Below, piece by piece: positions 53,333 to 62,515 of a stretch of DNA of 64,000 bases (the first letter of the stretch is position 1; every line of letters begins with the position of its first letter). Origin of the DNA: Novosphingobium sp. Its GTDB lineage: Bacteria > Pseudomonadota > Alphaproteobacteria > Sphingomonadales > Sphingomonadaceae. Position numbers and translations under genes: made by a program. The stretch covers positions 434,001-498,000 of the forward strand of contig JAGIAR010000004.1 in the NCBI GenBank assembly GCA_017744735.1, in the 5' to 3' direction. The notes beneath the pieces were generated by a model that saw only the letters and a program-made list of their open reading frames with translations, ran no database searches and was not told the DNA's origin.

Positions 53333-54177
53333 TACTTGGTCGATTTGATCTGCTTCACCGGCGGGGCCGCCTTGATCGGCTTGGTCGTCCGGATCACCTT
53401 GGTCGGCGCGGGCTTGGCGTAGATTACCCGCCGTGCCGGAGCGGGGGCGGGTTCGACATATTCCTCGACCACCCGCCGCTTCGGCTTGCAATCCCAGCCG
53501 ACGATCATCGGGACGTAGATCACGTTCTGGCCGTAGGCATAGCCGGCCCCATAGCCGTATCCGCCGCTGCCGGCATAATAGGCCTCGTAGCGGTCGAGAT
53601 AGTCCTCGCATTCGTCCTTGGCGCGGCCGCGATCTTCCGCCCGGTCGATCGCGGCGCCCGCGACGGCGCCGACGCCCGCGCCGATCACCGTTCCTTCGGT
53701 GCGATGATGCCTGCCCGCGGCGCGATTGCCGATGACCCCGCCGACCACGCCGCCGATCACCGCTCCGCCCAGTCCGCCGTCATTGTCGCGGCCGTAGCGC
53801 GCGCGGCACTCGTGCAGCCAGCCGGCGCGCTGCTCGGGCGTGTAGCCGAGGCGCGGGCCGGCTGGCGGCGGCCCCATCGGCTGCGGCGGAAGGGCGCCCG
53901 GTGCCATCATCGCCCGGGGATCGCCGTAATCGCCCCGATAGGCGTGCGGCGGAGGCGGTGCGTCATCGCCCTGCGCATAGTCAGCGCCGGCATCCGCTTC
54001 GTAGACGTAGCCGTCCGCCGGCGCGTCGTAACGGGCCGCGGCCGCGGTCGCATCGTCATAGGCGGGCCCGAGGCTCTCCGGTGCGTCCGGCGGCGGCCCG
54101 CCCTGCGCGAGCGCCGGGCCGGCAGCCATTGCGGCGGCGACCGCGAGAAGAAGCGTATGGCGGATCGGCATCGGCAA
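53332..54177 (-). CDS. Glycine-zipper surface protein
   Basis: This 281-aa exported protein has a signal peptide (LLLAVAAAMAAGPALAQ), a Pro/Ala-rich low-complexity stretch (about residues 30-110), then a glycine-zipper 2TM region (GLGGAVIGGVVGGVIGNRA; GTVIGAGVGAVAGAAI) and a Lys/Pro-rich tail. Glycine-zipper lipoprotein-like proteins help hold envelope structure. It is not lipidated (no Cys at the site). Start is ATG at 54177 or 54171. Its upstream gap has TTAA-N7-TTTA (54231-54245), a near-CtrA site. Confidence 0.82.
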   Translation of the reverse strand: MPMPIRHTLLLAVAAAMAAGPALAQGGPPPDAPESLGPAYDDATAAAARYDAPADGYVYEADAGADYAQGDDAPPPPHAYRGDYGDPRAMMAPGALPPQPMGPPPAGPRLGYTPEQRAGWLHECRARYGRDNDGGLGGAVIGGVVGGVIGNRAAGRHHRTEGTVIGAGVGAVAGAAIDRAEDRGRAKDECEDYLDRYEAYYAGSGGYGYGAGYAYGQNVIYVPMIVGWDCKPKRRVVEEYVEPAPAPARRVIYAKPAPTKVIRTTKPIKAAPPVKQIKSTK

Positions 54178-54303
54178 AATTCCCCATCATCGCCGGCGGC
54201 CTCGCTCGGGAATCGAACGGGCGCGCAGCGTTAACGGGAAATTTAGCATCTTGGGTGCGCGAAAGCCAAAGATCGGGAAAGGCCCTGTCCCGTTTCGGGG
54301 CGC

Positions 54304-54795
54304 TCAGATGCGCTGCGCGATCGCCTGCGCGAGGGTTTCGATCCCCGCCGCGTCGGCCGGGTCGAAGCGCGCCGGGATGGGGCTGTCGAGATCGATCACC
54401 GCGACGACCGCCCCGTCGCGCAGGATCGGCACCACCAGCTCGGATGCGCTTGCCGCGTCGCAAGCGATATGGCCGGGGAAGGCGTGCACATCGGCCACCA
54501 GCTGGGTCTCTCCGCGCGCCGCGGCCGCACCGCATACGCCCTGGCCCAGGGCGATCCGGATGCAGGCCGGCTTGCCGATGAACGGCCCCAGCACGAGTCC
54601 GCCGTCGACCATGCGGTAGAAGCCCGCCCAGTTGAGATCGGGCACGAATTGCCAGATCAGCGCGGCGACATTGGCCATGTTCGCGACCGCATCGGGCTCG
54701 TCCGCGGTCACCGCATCGGTGGCCGCGGCAAGTTCGGCGTAGAGCTCGGGCTTGGTCTGCGCGGCGTTCGGGGCGAAATCGTACATCCGCGCCAT
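54304..54795 (-). CDS. msrC: Free methionine-(R)-sulfoxide reductase (GAF)
   Basis: This 163-aa GAF protein is the free-Met-(R)-sulfoxide reductase: LNWAGFYRMVDGGLVLGPF, KPACIRIALGQGVCG and PGHIACDAASASELVV. The three redox Cys occur at 78, 88 and 112, matching the spacing (10 and 24) of the E. coli enzyme. It repairs oxidised free methionine in the cytosol. Confidence 0.92.
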   Translation of the reverse strand: MARMYDFAPNAAQTKPELYAELAAATDAVTADEPDAVANMANVAALIWQFVPDLNWAGFYRMVDGGLVLGPFIGKPACIRIALGQGVCGAAAARGETQLVADVHAFPGHIACDAASASELVVPILRDGAVVAVIDLDSPIPARFDPADAAGIETLAQAIAQRI

Positions 54796-54847
54796 GTAAT
54801 ACTATCACCCGTTGCCGCAAGGGCCGGAAGGTCTTATTCAGCGGCCC

Positions 54848-56305
54848 ATGCGCATCATCAAGAAGATCCTCATCACCCTGCTCGTCATCCTCATCCTGCT
54901 CGCGATCGCGGGCTGGTGGGTTCTGCGGGGCGACCCGGCCAAGCTCTCCTTCGATCAGGTGACCGGCACCGATCCGACGATCGGCGACCCGCGCCCGCAG
55001 ACCATCCCGACGGTGAAGATCGCCAAGCCGGTCGGCTGGAAGGCGGACGAGAAGCCGGCCGCCGCACAGGGACTGGCGGTCACGCGCTTCGCGCAGGGCC
55101 TGGATCATCCGCGCAATATGCTCGCGCTCCCCAATGGCGACATCATCGTCGCCGAATCGAACGCCCCGGCGCGGATCGTGACCGGCGGCGGCGGGATCCA
55201 GGGCGCCGTGACGAATTTCATCGCCGGCTTCCTCTTCGCGGAGGCCGGTGCAGCGGCCCCGTCCCCCAACAAGCTGGTGCTGCTGCAGGACAAGGACGGC
55301 GACGGTGTCGCCGAAACCAAGACCGTGCTGCGCAGCGATCTCGCTTCGCCGGCCGGCCTCGCCTGGCGCGACGGCAAGCTCTATGTCGCCAATCACGATG
55401 CGGTGCTGCAGTTCGACTATGCGCTGGGCGCGCCCGCGATCACCGGAACCCCGAAGAAGCTGATGGATCTGCCGGGCGGCGGCAATCACTGGAGCCGCAA
55501 CCTGCTGCTCAGCGACGACGGATCGCTGCTCTATGTCTCGGTCGGCTCGGCCTCGAACATCGGCGATGGCGGCATGGAGCTCGAGCAGGGCCGCGCCCAG
55601 ATCGACGAATACAACCTCAAGACCGGGTCATGGGTGCCCTTTGCCGCCGGCCTGCGCAATCCCAACGGCCTCGCCTGGAACCCCTGGACCGGGGAATTGT
55701 GGACCACGGTCAACGAGCGCGACCAGCTCGGTTCCGACCTGGTGCCCGATTATCTCACCAACGTGCCGCTGGGCGCGCAATACGGCTGGCCGTGGCTCTA
55801 CTGGGGCAAGAATATCGACGACCGGGTGACCGCGCCGATGCCGAATTACCTCAGCGAATATTCGCGCAAGCCGGTCTATGCGATGGGCCCGCACGTCGCG
55901 GCGCTGGGCCTGACCTTCAGCGGGGCCGGCAATCGCCTGGGCGCCGGCTTCGGGCAGGGCGCCTTCGTCGCCCGGCACGGCTCGTGGAACCGCAAGCCGC
56001 CCTCGGGCTATGATGTCGTGTTCGTGAAATTCGACAAGCTCGGCAACCCGACCGGCAAGCCCGTGCCGGTGCTGACCGGATTCCTGAACTCCGACGGCAC
56101 CACCAAGGGTCGCCCGAGTTGGCTTGCCTGGGACAAGACCGGCGCGCTGCTGGTGAGCGACGATACCGGCGGAGTGATCTGGCGCGTGATCGCGCCGGGC
56201 GCCCCGGCCAACCCCGCGCCGGTCAAGCCTAAGCAGGAAGCCGGTCCGACTTCCTACAAGGGCCTGTTGCCGCCACAGCCGGGCGTGCCGGCGATTTCCG
56301 GCTGA
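54848..56305 (+). CDS. Sorbosone dehydrogenase-like beta-propeller, membrane-anchored
   Basis: This 485-aa protein has a single N-terminal anchor (KILITLLVILILLAIAGWWVL) and a periplasmic soluble-glucose/sorbosone-dehydrogenase-like propeller: FAQGLDHPRNMLALPNGD, AGLAWRDGKLYVAN, NLLLSDDGSLLYVSVGS, AAGLRNPNGLAWNP, QGAFVARHGSWNR. The latter group often uses PQQ; cofactor genes are not visible here. The C-terminus is Pro-rich. ATG 54848 is used rather than 54812, since it directly precedes the anchor. Confidence 0.87.
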   Translation: MRIIKKILITLLVILILLAIAGWWVLRGDPAKLSFDQVTGTDPTIGDPRPQTIPTVKIAKPVGWKADEKPAAAQGLAVTRFAQGLDHPRNMLALPNGDIIVAESNAPARIVTGGGGIQGAVTNFIAGFLFAEAGAAAPSPNKLVLLQDKDGDGVAETKTVLRSDLASPAGLAWRDGKLYVANHDAVLQFDYALGAPAITGTPKKLMDLPGGGNHWSRNLLLSDDGSLLYVSVGSASNIGDGGMELEQGRAQIDEYNLKTGSWVPFAAGLRNPNGLAWNPWTGELWTTVNERDQLGSDLVPDYLTNVPLGAQYGWPWLYWGKNIDDRVTAPMPNYLSEYSRKPVYAMGPHVAALGLTFSGAGNRLGAGFGQGAFVARHGSWNRKPPSGYDVVFVKFDKLGNPTGKPVPVLTGFLNSDGTTKGRPSWLAWDKTGALLVSDDTGGVIWRVIAPGAPANPAPVKPKQEAGPTSYKGLLPPQPGVPAISG

Positions 56306-56309
56306 GCCT

Positions 56310-57149
56310 TCAGAGAGTCTTGCCGGCCCGGCCGGCGAGCTCGGTCACGAATTGCCACGCGGTGCGGCCCGAGCGCGCGCCGCGGCGGCGCGACCATTCG
56401 AGCGCGTCGGCCTCGTCCCACTGCAGGCCGTGCTCCTGCGCATAGCCGGCGATGATCGCGAGATAATCGTCCTGGCTGCAATTGTGGAAGCCAAGCGACA
56501 GGCCGAAGCGGTCTGCGAGCGCCAGCCGGTCGTCGACCACGTCGCGCGGATTGAGCGGGTCGTCCTGCTCGCTCGCCTGGCGGGCGACGATCGCACGGCG
56601 GTTCGAGGTGACCGCCAGGCGCACGTTGGCCGGACGTGCCTCGACCCCGCCCTCCAGCCAGCTGCGCAGGTGCCGCGGGCCGACATCGTCGCTCTCGCCG
56701 AAGCCGAGGTCGTCGATGAAGATCAGGAAATTGCGGTCCAGCCTGCCGAGCTCGGCGAACAGCGCCTCGAGCCCTTCGAGCGCATCGGTGCCGACCTGGA
56801 TCAGCGCGATCCGGCCTGGGTGCGCCTGCTGCGCCGCCAGCACCGCCGCGCGCAGCACGGTCGATTTGCCCATCCCGCGCGAACCCCACAGCAGCACATC
56901 GTGCGCGGCGTGGCCCTGCGCCAGGCGGGCGACGTTCTCGGCGATCCGTTCGCGCTGTGCATCGATCCCCTTGAGCAGGTCGAGCCGGGGCGCCTCGATC
57001 CGGGCGACCGGCCGCACCGCGCCGCTGGCGAGGACATAGGCAGGCGATGACAGCCAGTCGGTCGCGGGAGTGGGCGCGGGGGCCAGGCGTTCGAGCGCAT
57101 CGGCGATGCGGGCGAGGATGTGTTTCTTGTCGCTCATCCGGCGGGCCAT
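56310..57149 (-). CDS. DUF815 AAA-type ATPase
   Basis: This 279-aa protein is DUF815: Walker A LLWGSRGMGKST (residues 86-97), Walker B NFLIFIDDLGFGE, sensor RLAVTSNRRAIV and the family C-terminus. The role in bacteria is unknown. It overlaps the acyl-CoA dehydrogenase stop (TGATG); ATG 57137 is an alternative start. Confidence 0.88.
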   Translation of the reverse strand: MARRMSDKKHILARIADALERLAPAPTPATDWLSSPAYVLASGAVRPVARIEAPRLDLLKGIDAQRERIAENVARLAQGHAAHDVLLWGSRGMGKSTVLRAAVLAAQQAHPGRIALIQVGTDALEGLEALFAELGRLDRNFLIFIDDLGFGESDDVGPRHLRSWLEGGVEARPANVRLAVTSNRRAIVARQASEQDDPLNPRDVVDDRLALADRFGLSLGFHNCSQDDYLAIIAGYAQEHGLQWDEADALEWSRRRGARSGRTAWQFVTELAGRAGKTL

Positions 57150-58876
57150 CAGCCCGCGAGTTGCTCCGCGTCAAGGCTGTAGAGCAATTCGGCGCCCGCT
57201 TTGGCCGAAGCGGCGAGGCCGAGCGCCTCGGGCACGATCCGTTCGAGGAAGAGCTTAACGGTTACCCGCTTGGCTGCGGCAATTCCCGGCGCTTCGCCGC
57301 CTTCGACCGCCCGCAATTGGCGCCGCAGCTGCCATCCGGCGGTTGCGACCGCGCACATCGTGCAGAACGGCACGCTCCCGGCAAGCCGGTCGTCGAGGCT
57401 TGCGTCGTGGAGCATCCACTCGCCGATCTGCCCGCAGGAACGCGCGAGTTCCGCCAGTGCCGGCGAGTCGCCGGCGTCGGCCGCGATGTCGCGCATCAGC
57501 GCGACGAACGCCGCGCCGCCTTCCAGCCCGAGCTTGCGGGTCACCAGGTCGGCCGCCTGGATCCCGTTGGTGCCTTCGTAGATCGGCGGGATCCTGGCGT
57601 CGCGATAGAGCTGGGCGGCACCGGTTTCCTCGATGAAGCCCATGCCCCCGTGCACCTGGATATTGAGGCTGGTGACCTCCATGCCGATGTCGGTGCCCCA
57701 GGCCTTGATCAGCGGCACCAACAGATCGGCCCGGCTCTGCGCCGCAGTGTCGCCGAGCGTGGCGCGATCGACCTGCCCGGTGGTGTAATAGAGCAGCGCC
57801 CGCGCGCCTTCGGTCAGCGCCTTCATCCGCAGCAGCATCCGCCGCACGTCGGGATGCTCGACGATCGCAACCGGGGTCTTGTCCGGCGATCCTGCGCGCG
57901 CCGACTGGACGCGCTCGCGCGCATAGGCGAGCGCTTGCTGCGTGGCGCGCTCGGCGAGCTGCAGGCCCTGGCCGCCGACGTTGATGCGCGCCGAGTTCAT
58001 CATAGTGAACATGGTCGCCAGGCCTTGGTTCTCGCGCCCGACCAGCTCGCCGACGCATTCGCCGTTGTCGCCATAGGCCATCACGCAGGTCGGCGAGGCG
58101 TGGATCCCGAGCTTGTGCTCGAGGCTGACCGCGCGCAAATCGTTCTTCGGGCCGAGCGTGCCGTCGGGATTGACTCGGTACTTGCTGACGAGGAACAGCG
58201 AAATTCCGCGGCTTCCCGCCGGCGCATCGGGCAGGCGCGCAAGCACCAGGTGGACGATGTTCTCGGCCAGCTCGTGCTCGCCCCAGGTGATGAAGATCTT
58301 CTGCCCGGCGATCCGGTAGGTGCCGTCCCCCGCCGGGGTCGCGGTGGTGCGCAGCGCGCCGACGTCGCTGCCGGCCTGCGGTTCGGTGAGATTCATCGTG
58401 CCGGGCCAGGCGCCGCTGACCAGCCTGGGGAGGTAGAGCGCCTTCTGCGCCTCGGTACCGTATTTCTCGAGTGCCTCGATCGCCGCGACGGTGAGCATCG
58501 GGAGCAGCGAGAAGGCCATGTTGGCGGTGCCGAGATTTTCCAGCACATTGACGGCCAGCGTATAGGGCAGCCCTTGCCCGCCGGCCTCGAGCGGACCGGA
58601 AATCGCGTTCCAGCCCTGCTCGACATAGGCCGCATAGGCCTCGGCGAACCCTTCCGGCAGCCGGACCACGCCGTTTTCCAGGCGCGCGCCCTGCGTGTCG
58701 CCGATCCGGTTGAGCGGGGCCCATTCGCCGGCCGCGAGCGCCCCGATCCCTTCGGCGATCGCTTCGACCATGTCGGGCTCGGCCGCGGCGAAGCGCGGGT
58801 GACTGGCGATCTCGGCGATCCCGGCGTTGACCGAGATGGCGAGCAGTTGATCGGGGGTAGCGGGTCGGTAGGTCAC
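57149..58876 (-). CDS. Acyl-CoA dehydrogenase, long form
   Basis: This 575-aa acyl-CoA dehydrogenase has the FAD-binding mid-domain (MNLTEPQAGSDVGALRT, KIFITWGEHELAENI), the glutamate-containing loop (YEGTNGIQAADLVTRKLG) and a C-terminal extension of about 120 residues beyond the usual end, as in the C-terminal-domain-containing subfamily. It oxidises acyl-CoA at the alpha-beta bond in beta-oxidation. Divergent from tsaC with a 45-bp gap. Confidence 0.93.
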   Translation of the reverse strand: MTYRPATPDQLLAISVNAGIAEIASHPRFAAAEPDMVEAIAEGIGALAAGEWAPLNRIGDTQGARLENGVVRLPEGFAEAYAAYVEQGWNAISGPLEAGGQGLPYTLAVNVLENLGTANMAFSLLPMLTVAAIEALEKYGTEAQKALYLPRLVSGAWPGTMNLTEPQAGSDVGALRTTATPAGDGTYRIAGQKIFITWGEHELAENIVHLVLARLPDAPAGSRGISLFLVSKYRVNPDGTLGPKNDLRAVSLEHKLGIHASPTCVMAYGDNGECVGELVGRENQGLATMFTMMNSARINVGGQGLQLAERATQQALAYARERVQSARAGSPDKTPVAIVEHPDVRRMLLRMKALTEGARALLYYTTGQVDRATLGDTAAQSRADLLVPLIKAWGTDIGMEVTSLNIQVHGGMGFIEETGAAQLYRDARIPPIYEGTNGIQAADLVTRKLGLEGGAAFVALMRDIAADAGDSPALAELARSCGQIGEWMLHDASLDDRLAGSVPFCTMCAVATAGWQLRRQLRAVEGGEAPGIAAAKRVTVKLFLERIVPEALGLAASAKAGAELLYSLDAEQLAG

Positions 58877-58921
58877 ACGCTTTTCCTTGGCATCCGGCCC
58901 TCTGGACTATAGCGCCCGGCC

Positions 58922-59866
58922 ATGACCGGCAAGGACGCTACGGAAGTGCTGCCCGCCGACGCGGCGGGAATCGCCCGCGCGGCCGATCTGCTGCGCGCCG
59001 GCGGACTGGTCGCGGTTCCGACCGAGACCGTCTACGGCCTCGCCGCCCGGGCCGATTCGGCCGCGGCGGTCGCGGCGATCTACCGCGCCAAGGGGCGGCC
59101 CGATTTCAACCCGCTGATCGTCCACGTTGCCGACCTGCCCGCAGCCGGCCGGCTGGCGCTGTTCGACGCGCGCGCGCGCGAACTCGCTGCACGCTTCTGG
59201 CCCGGGCCGCTGACGCTGGTGCTGCCCTTGCGCGAGGGCGCGCCGATCGCGCCGGCGGTGACCGCGGGGCTGCCCACGATCGCCCTGCGCATGCCTGCCC
59301 ACCCGGCGATGCGCGCGCTGCTCGCCGAAACCGACCTCCCGCTGGCGGCTCCTTCCGCCAACCGCAGCGGCGGGGTAAGCCCGACCGAGCCGGCGCATGT
59401 GGTCGGCTCGCTCGCGGGGCGGGTCGGCCTGGTGCTCGATGGCGGGGTCTGCGCGCAGGGGCTCGAATCGACCATCGTTGCACTGCGTAACGACGGGAGC
59501 TGGCAATTGCTTCGCCCAGGCCCGATCGAGAAAGCCCGTATTTCCGCGATTCTCGGCGAGCCTCATGACGTCACATCGGCGAAAATCGAGGCGCCCGGGC
59601 AACTCGCCAGCCACTATGCCCCCGGCAAGCCGTTGCGCCTCGACGTCTCCGCGCCCGAGCCCGACGAGTATATGATCGGTTTCGGCCCGGTGCCGGGCGA
59701 GGCTACGTTGTCACAGGCCGGCGATCTGAACGAAGCGGCCGCGCATCTCTACGCCTGCCTCCATCGCGCCGCCGCGTCTCCACAGCCGCGAATTGCGGTC
59801 GCGCCGATTCCGGCGAACGGCATCGGCGAGGCGATCCGCGATCGCCTCATGCGGGCCGCAGCCTAG
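58922..59866 (+). CDS. tsaC: L-threonylcarbamoyladenylate synthase (Sua5/TsaC)
   Basis: This 314-aa protein makes threonylcarbamoyl-AMP for t6A at tRNA position 37. The YrdC domain is clear (VAVPTETVYGLAARADS, KGRPDFNPLIVHV, PSANRSGGVSPT), followed by a C-terminal Sua5 domain (about residues 225-314; GQLASHYAPGKPL). Length marks the Sua5 rather than the short TsaC type. Its stop shares CTAG with the convergent next gene. Confidence 0.94.
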   Translation: MTGKDATEVLPADAAGIARAADLLRAGGLVAVPTETVYGLAARADSAAAVAAIYRAKGRPDFNPLIVHVADLPAAGRLALFDARARELAARFWPGPLTLVLPLREGAPIAPAVTAGLPTIALRMPAHPAMRALLAETDLPLAAPSANRSGGVSPTEPAHVVGSLAGRVGLVLDGGVCAQGLESTIVALRNDGSWQLLRPGPIEKARISAILGEPHDVTSAKIEAPGQLASHYAPGKPLRLDVSAPEPDEYMIGFGPVPGEATLSQAGDLNEAAAHLYACLHRAAASPQPRIAVAPIPANGIGEAIRDRLMRAAA

Positions 59867-60162
59867 CGCCCGCCGGCAGAATCGAGCGACTCGATCCGGC
59901 GCGCGATTGCGTCGCGTTTTTCGCAGGCGCTACGGTTGCCTTCGCGGCATTGCCGGTCGCGCTTGCGGTACTCTCGGTCCAGCTTGGCCCGCTCTTGGTC
60001 GCGCTTTTCGTCGGCTTCGGACTGGCTGGTCGTGGCCATGTCGACTCCCTTGCCGACGACCTTGACCGGCACGGTCGCCACGTCGACCGCGGTCTTGACG
60101 ATGCATCCGCCGAGCAAGGGCAGCGCAGCCAGCGCCAGGCAGCTTTTGCGATACCGCATCAC
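59863..60162 (-). CDS. Small lipoprotein with charged coiled tail
   Basis: This 99-aa protein has a lipobox (ALPLLGGCIVKT, Cys20), a short hydrophobic stretch (AVDVATVPVKVVGKGV), then a strongly charged helix (about residues 50-85; EKRDQERAKLDREYRKRDRQC, cited only in part) with two Cys. It is likely anchored in the outer membrane. Its stop overlaps that of tsaC. Confidence 0.72.
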   Translation of the reverse strand: MMRYRKSCLALAALPLLGGCIVKTAVDVATVPVKVVGKGVDMATTSQSEADEKRDQERAKLDREYRKRDRQCREGNRSACEKRDAIARRIESLDSAGGR

Positions 60163-60221
60163 CCGTTCCTTTCGGGCGCGATTATCGGCGGGGCAGGTTT
60201 CCGGACAGTGAACCCGCAGCG

Positions 60222-61019
60222 TCAGTCATCGCCGGTTCCGGCGTTCCCGTCGCTCGCACAGCTCACGTTGCCGCTGCCGGTGCGGGTGACTGCGCAAGGC
60301 GCGGGGCCGGAGATATCGATATCGCCGCTGCCGGTCAGCGAGACCTCGGCCGATTTCCGGGCCGAAAGCGCGATGCTGCCCGACCCGCTGACCGAGACGG
60401 TGGCAACGCCGCTATCGAGCGCCGCCGCATGGATGTCGCCTGAGCCGGATACGGTGGCCTCGACAGTCCCGGCCGAACCCGCGGCGGTCAGATCGCCCGA
60501 ACCGGCAATGTCGAACGTCGCGCGGTCCACCTTCAGCGCCGCGATCTCGAGCGTACCCGAGCCGACGACCGAGCCGTCGAAGCGCGCGCCCTCGATCCGG
60601 TCGATCCGCACGTCGCTGGATCCTTCGAGATCGAACCGGTCGAGCCGCGGCAGCGTCACATGCACGGTCACATGGTCGAAAATGTCCCAATCGGCGCCGA
60701 ACAGCCCGGTCTTGGGACGGATCGAGAGCTTGCCGTCCGTTACCGTAACCTCCAGCCGGTCGAGCGCTTCGCGCGACCCGTCCGCCCGCACCGAGATCGT
60801 ATCGCCATAGCTAACCTCGACGTCCTGCGAACCCGAGACCGCGATCTGCCGGAAGGGCGCGAGCTCGTAGCTGCGGGTCTCGCCCGCGGCGGCGTGCTGA
60901 TTGGCACCGCCGCCGTCGTGCATCGCGGCCAGCGTGACGGCGGCGCCGCTGGCCGCGAGCGCGCCCATGCCCAGGGCGAAAGCGATCTCACGCTTCCTGA
61001 ATCCGGCCGGCACAGGCAT
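60222..61019 (-). CDS. DUF2807 (GIN domain) protein, copy 2
   Basis: This 265-aa exported protein has one N-terminal anchor or signal (FALGMGALAASGAAVTLAAM) and a beta-helix of DUF2807 repeats (YELAPFRQIAVSGSQDVEV; SGSGDI and SGSGSI recur). Such domains resemble auto-transporter passenger parts, but here there is no outer-membrane barrel. It lies 84 bp downstream of the paralogue at 61103-61858 on the same strand. Confidence 0.86.
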   Translation of the reverse strand: MPVPAGFRKREIAFALGMGALAASGAAVTLAAMHDGGGANQHAAAGETRSYELAPFRQIAVSGSQDVEVSYGDTISVRADGSREALDRLEVTVTDGKLSIRPKTGLFGADWDIFDHVTVHVTLPRLDRFDLEGSSDVRIDRIEGARFDGSVVGSGTLEIAALKVDRATFDIAGSGDLTAAGSAGTVEATVSGSGDIHAAALDSGVATVSVSGSGSIALSARKSAEVSLTGSGDIDISGPAPCAVTRTGSGNVSCASDGNAGTGDD

Positions 61020-61102
61020 CTCCTCATATCGTCAAAGAATGCTCAAGAAATCGCGCGAGCCTCGCCCGTCGTCAACCCGTGGGCTGGGATCGACGGGTTC
61101 CC

Positions 61103-61858
61103 TCATCCGCGCTCGCAGGTCAGCGTGCCCGAGCCGAAACCCTTCACCGTGCAAGTCGCGCCGCCTCGCACTACAACGCTGCCCGAGCCAAGGATGCTCG
61201 CATCGACCTTGCCGTCCGAAGCAAACACTGCGCTCCCGGCTCCCGCGAGCTTGACCTTGGCGCGCGCGGCCTTGAGCTTGCCCATCTTTACCCGGCCGGA
61301 ACCTGCAATCGTCAGGTCGAGGCGCTCGACCTTGCCGCTTGCGCGATACCGTCCCGACCCGGCAAGTTTGACGTCGAGCGATGCGGTCTCGACGTCGGGC
61401 GTAAAAACGCTGCCAGCCCCCGCGATAACGATCTCCGCCCCGTCGGCGAGCGTGTCGCTGTGAATCTCGCCCGCTCCGGCAATTACCAGTTTCCGCGGCG
61501 ACGGCATGATGATGCTGATCGTTGCCTGGTCGCTTGGACTGTTCACCGAGCTGTGGTCGCAGCGCATGACCGACAGAGTGCCATCCTCGAACAGGAAGCG
61601 CATCCGGTCCCTGGCTTCGGGTTCGCCCTCGACCGCGATGGTGAAGCCGGCGCCTTCGGAAATGCGCACGATGTCTGGCCCTGCGAGCATGATCGTGTCG
61701 GGCGAATCGCCAAACAGGTCGAGCTCGTCCAGCGGCACGCCATCCTTGCCGCCGAAGCTGAAATTCCCGCCCTCGCACCCGGCGGCACCGCTCGCCACCG
61801 CCATCGCGATCACCGGGGCCACGCTCTTGATGAATTGGTCGAAGCGCATCGTGCGCAC
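61103..61858 (-). CDS. DUF2807 (GIN domain) lipoprotein, copy 1
   Basis: This 251-aa protein has a lipobox (VASGAAGCEGG, Cys28) and DUF2807 beta-repeats (GPDIVRISEGAGFTIAVEG; AGAGEI, AGAGSV, AGSGRY, AGSGRV). It is the upstream paralogue of the pair; the two may form a surface or periplasmic assembly. An inverted repeat at its promoter suggests repression. ATG 61849 is an alternative start. Confidence 0.86.
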   Translation of the reverse strand: MRTMRFDQFIKSVAPVIAMAVASGAAGCEGGNFSFGGKDGVPLDELDLFGDSPDTIMLAGPDIVRISEGAGFTIAVEGEPEARDRMRFLFEDGTLSVMRCDHSSVNSPSDQATISIIMPSPRKLVIAGAGEIHSDTLADGAEIVIAGAGSVFTPDVETASLDVKLAGSGRYRASGKVERLDLTIAGSGRVKMGKLKAARAKVKLAGAGSAVFASDGKVDASILGSGSVVVRGGATCTVKGFGSGTLTCERG

Positions 61859-61865
61859 CTCCTTC

Positions 61866-61887
61866 GTGTATTAATACGGCAATACAC
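61866..61887. promoter_or_regulatory. Inverted repeat (operator) upstream of the DUF2807 genes
   Basis: GTGTATT-N8-AATACAC, perfect arms, 8 bp upstream of the DUF2807 start and overlapping its ribosome-binding-site region and probable -10. A GTGTATT/AATACAC half-site is like those bound by GntR-type repressors (YtrA group). It shares GTATT with the repeat at 31564-31581. Confidence 0.6.
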
Positions 61888-61928
61888 TATTTGGGACCGA
61901 TTCTCAAGGCGACAAGGGCCCGGATACG

Positions 61929-61959
61929 AAAAGGGCCGCTCCTTGCGGAACGGCCCCTT
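61929..61959 (-). terminator. Rho-independent terminator after carD
   Basis: On the minus strand the stem GGGCCG/CGGCCC (with inner GGA/TCC pairing) is followed by TTTTCG, 22 bp after the carD stop. Confidence 0.8.
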
Positions 61960-61981
61960 CGCTCGATTGCGCGGAAATGCC

Positions 61982-62515
61982 TCAGGCGGTCTCGGCGGTC
62001 TCGTAATATTTCGGCGCATGCTCGTTGAGGATCGCGAGGATCTTCTTCAGCGCGGCCGGTTCGTCGGTCTTCTCCATCGCCGCGAGCTCGCGGGCGAGGC
62101 GGCTGGAGGCCGCTTCGAAGATCTGGCGTTCGGAATAGGACTGCTCGGGCTGGTCGTCGGCGCGGAACAGGTCGCGGGTCACTTCGGCGATCGACACCAG
62201 GTCGCCCGAGTTGATCTTCGCTTCGTATTCCTGCGCGCGGCGCGACCACATGGTGCGCTTGACCTTGGGCTTGCCCTTCAGCGTGTCGAGCGCTTCGCGC
62301 AGCGTCTTGTCGCTCGACAGCTTGCGCATGCCGATCGCTTCGACCTTGTTGACCGGGACCCGCAGGGTCATGCGTTCTTTCTCGAAACGGAGCACGTAAA
62401 GCTCGAGCTGCATGCCGGCGATTTCTTCGTTCTGCAGCTCGATCACACGGCCGACGCCGTGCTTGGGATAAACAACATAATCGCCGACGGAAAAGGCGGG
62501 AGCCTTGGCTACCAT
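61982..62515 (-). CDS. carD: CarD-family RNA polymerase-binding regulator
   Basis: This 177-aa CarD protein binds the RNA polymerase beta subunit and stabilises open complexes at many promoters, including rRNA. The N-terminal RID (FSVGDYVVYPKHGVGRVIEL, EKERMTLRVPVNKVEAIG) and the C-terminal DNA-binding helices (WSRRAQEYEAKINSGDL) are clear. ATG 62515 has AAAGGAC upstream; the frame extends to 62542. A 257-bp gap, with nothing else obvious, separates it from fdxA. Confidence 0.95.
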   Translation of the reverse strand: MVAKAPAFSVGDYVVYPKHGVGRVIELQNEEIAGMQLELYVLRFEKERMTLRVPVNKVEAIGMRKLSSDKTLREALDTLKGKPKVKRTMWSRRAQEYEAKINSGDLVSIAEVTRDLFRADDQPEQSYSERQIFEAASSRLARELAAMEKTDEPAALKKILAILNEHAPKYYETAETA

